From: Clostridia bacterium | GTDB lineage: Bacteria; Bacillota_A; Clostridia; Peptostreptococcales; JAAYPU01 | Length of the DNA: 8,836 nucleotides | Direction: 5' to 3' | Assembly: GCA_022360735.1 (NCBI GenBank) | Contig: JAKSCF010000338.1 | Location: 1 to 8,836, forward strand | Shown: piece by piece, positions 6,303-8,836 of the stretch | Layout of the letters: every line of letters begins with the position of its first letter | Numbering within the stretch: the first letter of the stretch is position 1 | Notes under the pieces: model-generated | What the model saw: only the letters and a program-made list of their open reading frames with translations | Database searches by the model: none | Told to the model about the DNA's origin: nothing | Position numbers and translations under genes: made by a program

Positions 6303-6310
6303 TCACCTCT
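6303..6310 (-). promoter_or_regulatory. Ribosome binding site supporting a GTG start
   Basis: AGAGGTGA on the - strand, with its GAGG core 7 nt before the GTG at 6298, lies in the 15-bp gap after ppk1. It supports the start that gives the normal N-terminus of the family. Confidence 0.75.
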
Positions 6311-6313
6311 GAA

Positions 6314-8410
6314 TTATTTAATGTGTTTTTTAAAAAATGGGGAAAACATGTTTAGGATTTTTATGCTGGGTACTTTATGATTGTGATAAGCATCTTCCCA
6401 AAATTGTTCCTGTGAGTTAATGATTGGCTTATTGGAAGGATCAACCCGTGAGTAAGTGCCATCGGCATTTTGAATACGTGCTTTAACTGTATCTAAAAGA
6501 CAAAGGTCGAGAATATCTTCTACACGTTTTTTTAGGCCAATATCTTCAATGGGGAATAGTATTTCAACTCTACGATCTAAGTTACGCTGCATCCAATCAG
6601 CACTGGAAAGAAAAATTTTTGAATCTCCATTATTCCCAAAAAAGAATATTCTGCTGTGTTCAAGATAATTACCAATAATGCTAATCACTCGAATATTTTC
6701 ACTAATACCATCTATCCCCGAATTAAGGCAACAGATGCCGCGAATGATTAAGTCGATTTTTACTCCTTTTTGAGAAGCCGAGTAAAGTTCATATATAATA
6801 GTTGGATCAACTAAAGAATTCATTTTAGCAATAATTCTTCCCTTATGCCCCAAAGATGACTCGTTTCGAATCAGCTCAATAAAATCATCTCTTAGGGTTT
6901 GAGGAGCAGTAGAAATCTTGTAGAAATCAGTAACCTGTGAGTATCCCGTTAATGCATTAAACAGTGATGAAATATCACTTGCGTATTTTTCTTTACAGGT
7001 AAAAAAACTGATATCTGTATAAAGTTTTGCGGTATTATCATTGTAATTACCGGTAGCTAAATGAACATATCGACGGATACCATCTTCTTCTTTTCGAACA
7101 ATGAGCACCGCCTTGCAGTGGGTCTTAAGGCCTGCCAGACCATAAATAACATGACAGCCTGCTTCTTCCAGAGTTTTTGCCCAGTTAATATTTTTCTCTT
7201 CCTCAAATCGTGCTTTTAATTCTACCAGTACAGTAACCTGCTTTCCATTTTCAGCAGCTTGTATAAGAGATTGAATAATAGGAGAATGACCGCTAACACG
7301 ATACAAGGTTTGCTTAATAGCCAGTACATTAGGGTCAACTGCTGCTTTATCAATAAAATTGAGAACATACTCGAAAGATTCATAAGGATGGTGTATTAAA
7401 CAATCTTTATTTCTAATGGTTTCAAATATATTCTCATGGGCTTCAAAATCCTGGGGCAGTTGTGGAATATCATCTTTCTTTTTTAATTCTGGTCGGCTGC
7501 AATGACCATAGAAAGCGAACCATGCTGTTAAATCGATCATACCGTAGATTTTGTAGATTTCATTATTCTTCAAGTTAAGCTGATCAACCAAAAAAACTTC
7601 AAGAGCCACATCTGTATTATGTTCAATCTCAAGCCGTACCGGATCTCCAAACCGTCGTTGCTTTAGTGATTTTTCGATTTCAATTAATAAATCTTCTGAC
7701 TCATCCTCATCAATAGATAAATCAGAGTTTTTGGTTATTCTAAACATACCCTTACCCAATATTTCAGTGCCTATAAATAATTTATGAACATATTCTTTTA
7801 TTATGTCTTCTATTAAAATATACTTTTCATTAGCAGAATCCTGTGAAATTCTAATCATTCTAGGCAGTATTGCAGGGATTTGAACCAATGCAAATTTATA
7901 TTTTGTTTTGGAATCATAAAGCCTTAACCCTAAATATAGACTTTTATTAGAAAGCAAGGGAAAAGGGCGACTTTTATCTATAGCCATTGGTGTAAGAATA
8001 GGTAATATAATTTCATTAAAGTAGTTTTGAACAAAAGACTTTTCATCAGCACTTAACGTTTCCATTTTCATCAAATTAATGCTTTCTTTTGAAAGAGATA
8101 GAAGTAAGGATTCATATAAGCACGAATATTGTTTTTTTACAAGCGCATTCACTTTTTTGTGAATGGCAATGAGCTGTTCTTCTGATGAAAGACCTGCAGG
8201 GTCAATACCTTTGTAATTAACCTTGATTTGTTCATGCAAACCTGCAACACGTACCATAAAAAATTCATCAATATTAGAAGCAGATATGGCTAAAAATTTA
8301 AACTTTTCTAAAATAGGATGATTTTCATCATAACACTCTTCTAATACTCTATCATTAAAGTCCAGCCAACTCAACTCTCGATTAATATAAGGCATATTAT
8401 TCTCACTCAT
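6314..8410 (-). CDS. ppk1: Polyphosphate kinase 1
   Basis: This 698-residue enzyme reversibly transfers the gamma-phosphate of ATP to a growing inorganic polyphosphate chain. The length is close to the E. coli enzyme (688). The order is the PPK1 order: an N-terminal domain (YINRELSWLDFNDRVLEE, 8-25; ISASNIDEFFMVRVAGL, 42-58, with Asn46 at the ATP-base position), a middle head domain, and two phospholipase-D-like C-terminal domains. Active-site residues are Arg371 (TLYRVSGHSPI), Arg401 (ELKARFEEEKN), the phospho-acceptor His431 (GLKTHCKAVLIVRK) and the second histidine His585 (NYLEHSRIFFF), each offset by a few residues from E. coli Arg375, Arg405, His435 and His592. The enzyme is therefore predicted active. 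The ATG overlaps the end of the preceding ppx-like gene by 8 bp, with only a weak GGTGA site, so translation is probably coupled. Confidence 0.97.
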   Translation of the reverse strand: MSENNMPYINRELSWLDFNDRVLEECYDENHPILEKFKFLAISASNIDEFFMVRVAGLHEQIKVNYKGIDPAGLSSEEQLIAIHKKVNALVKKQYSCLYESLLLSLSKESINLMKMETLSADEKSFVQNYFNEIILPILTPMAIDKSRPFPLLSNKSLYLGLRLYDSKTKYKFALVQIPAILPRMIRISQDSANEKYILIEDIIKEYVHKLFIGTEILGKGMFRITKNSDLSIDEDESEDLLIEIEKSLKQRRFGDPVRLEIEHNTDVALEVFLVDQLNLKNNEIYKIYGMIDLTAWFAFYGHCSRPELKKKDDIPQLPQDFEAHENIFETIRNKDCLIHHPYESFEYVLNFIDKAAVDPNVLAIKQTLYRVSGHSPIIQSLIQAAENGKQVTVLVELKARFEEEKNINWAKTLEEAGCHVIYGLAGLKTHCKAVLIVRKEEDGIRRYVHLATGNYNDNTAKLYTDISFFTCKEKYASDISSLFNALTGYSQVTDFYKISTAPQTLRDDFIELIRNESSLGHKGRIIAKMNSLVDPTIIYELYSASQKGVKIDLIIRGICCLNSGIDGISENIRVISIIGNYLEHSRIFFFGNNGDSKIFLSSADWMQRNLDRRVEILFPIEDIGLKKRVEDILDLCLLDTVKARIQNADGTYSRVDPSNKPIINSQEQFWEDAYHNHKVPSIKILNMFSPFFKKHIK

Positions 8411-8836
8411 ACAAATTCACCAACTTCTTTTTGAATATAGGTCTTAATCCAAATACATCTTCAAAGAAACTGCGTTTATTATTAAAAGTCCATTCTTCAT
8501 ATATTGTATTTTCAATAGTATAGACAGTTATTATTATTTGTTTGCCTTTTATTTTTACACTGACCTTGTCAAATTTCTTAATATGGCTGCTGTGCAATGA
8601 ATCTGCAAGTCTAAGAATAGCAATAAGCTTAGAAACTCTGACGCGTTCGGAAGGAAGCAGATCTCTATAGTATTCTGATTTTGAATTTGGAACCATCGTA
8701 CTATGGAAAAGAGCAATGATGGCTATCAGCGAATGTTCATAATTCGTAAGGCCAAGAATATCAGAGTTTTTAATAATATAGTGGGAATGAACATAGTGTT
8801 TTTTTATGCTAATAAATTTACCAATATCGTGCAAAA
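8403..8836 (-). CDS. Ppx/GppA-like protein, C-terminal part (cut by window edge)
   Basis: The frame is open through the right edge of the window, so only the last 143-144 residues are visible and the N-terminus is missing. They form the C-terminal half of the HD-type domain of a Ppx/GppA protein: LHDIGKF, YVHSHYIIKNSDILGLTNYE, LIAILRLADSL, then a beta-rich tail. It aligns with residues about 367-504 of the ppx gene at 4784-6298, so the two are paralogs. HDIGK is intact, but the arginine after the conserved histidine is lost (LFHST where relatives have YHRK) and the usual LDRS reads LHSS. It overlaps ppk1 by 8 bp and is the promoter-proximal gene of the three seen. A free-standing HD hydrolase cannot be excluded, because no ASKHA domain is visible. 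Confidence 0.8.
   Translation of the reverse strand, partial: LHDIGKFISIKKHYVHSHYIIKNSDILGLTNYEHSLIAIIALFHSTMVPNSKSEYYRDLLPSERVRVSKLIAILRLADSLHSSHIKKFDKVSVKIKGKQIIITVYTIENTIYEEWTFNNKRSFFEDVFGLRPIFKKKLVNLYE

Noticed and set aside
8832..8834. TTG as the start of the gene at the right edge
   Set aside because: It encodes the leucine of an internal LHDIGK motif, and the frame is still open at the window end. The gene is truncated by the window, not started here.

Overview
The window comes from a low-GC Gram-positive bacterium, most likely a member of the Clostridia. The intergenic DNA is very AT-rich, the Shine-Dalgarno sequences are strong (AAGGAGG, GGAGG), promoters are of the sigma-A type, and the protein families are Firmicute-like. 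No genus can be named from sequence reading alone. I see no rRNA, tRNA, CRISPR array, prophage or intact insertion sequence.

Layout: (1) 1-2032 holds a two-gene operon on the + strand, eda (KDPG aldolase) followed by kdgK (2-keto-3-deoxygluconate kinase). It has a near-perfect promoter, with an operator-like double palindrome just downstream of the -10 box, and ends in two hairpins. Together the two enzymes convert 2-keto-3-deoxygluconate (KDG) into pyruvate and glyceraldehyde-3-phosphate, the last steps of hexuronate or pectin breakdown. (2) 2132-3677 holds a uracil permease gene (uraA-type, NCS2 family) on the - strand. It converges on kdgK and has a good promoter and an unusually long leader of about 230 nt. 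(3) 3678-3985 is non-coding and contains a 14-bp palindrome and a strong - strand terminator. (4) 3986-4670 holds a single - strand gene for a GyrI-like ligand-binding domain protein, with its own promoter and a palindrome over the -35 area. (5) 4784-8836 is a - strand polyphosphate operon. It reads from the window edge as a Ppx/GppA-like gene (only the C-terminal end is present), then ppk1 (polyphosphate kinase), then a second, full-length Ppx/GppA gene. The first two genes overlap by 8 bp and the next two are 15 bp apart.

The clearest biological unit is the ppx-ppk1-ppx arrangement, in which polyphosphate synthesis is flanked by two probable degrading or sensing paralogs whose HD-type domains have diverged. 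The most interesting non-coding signals are the double palindrome ahead of eda, four alternating complementary 7-8 nt segments in the uraA leader, and a GGGACAGTTC-cored hairpin after the last ppx gene that may be a REP-like remnant. I found no convincing wholly new multi-gene system. The window is mostly ordinary metabolism with several regulatory details worth testing.
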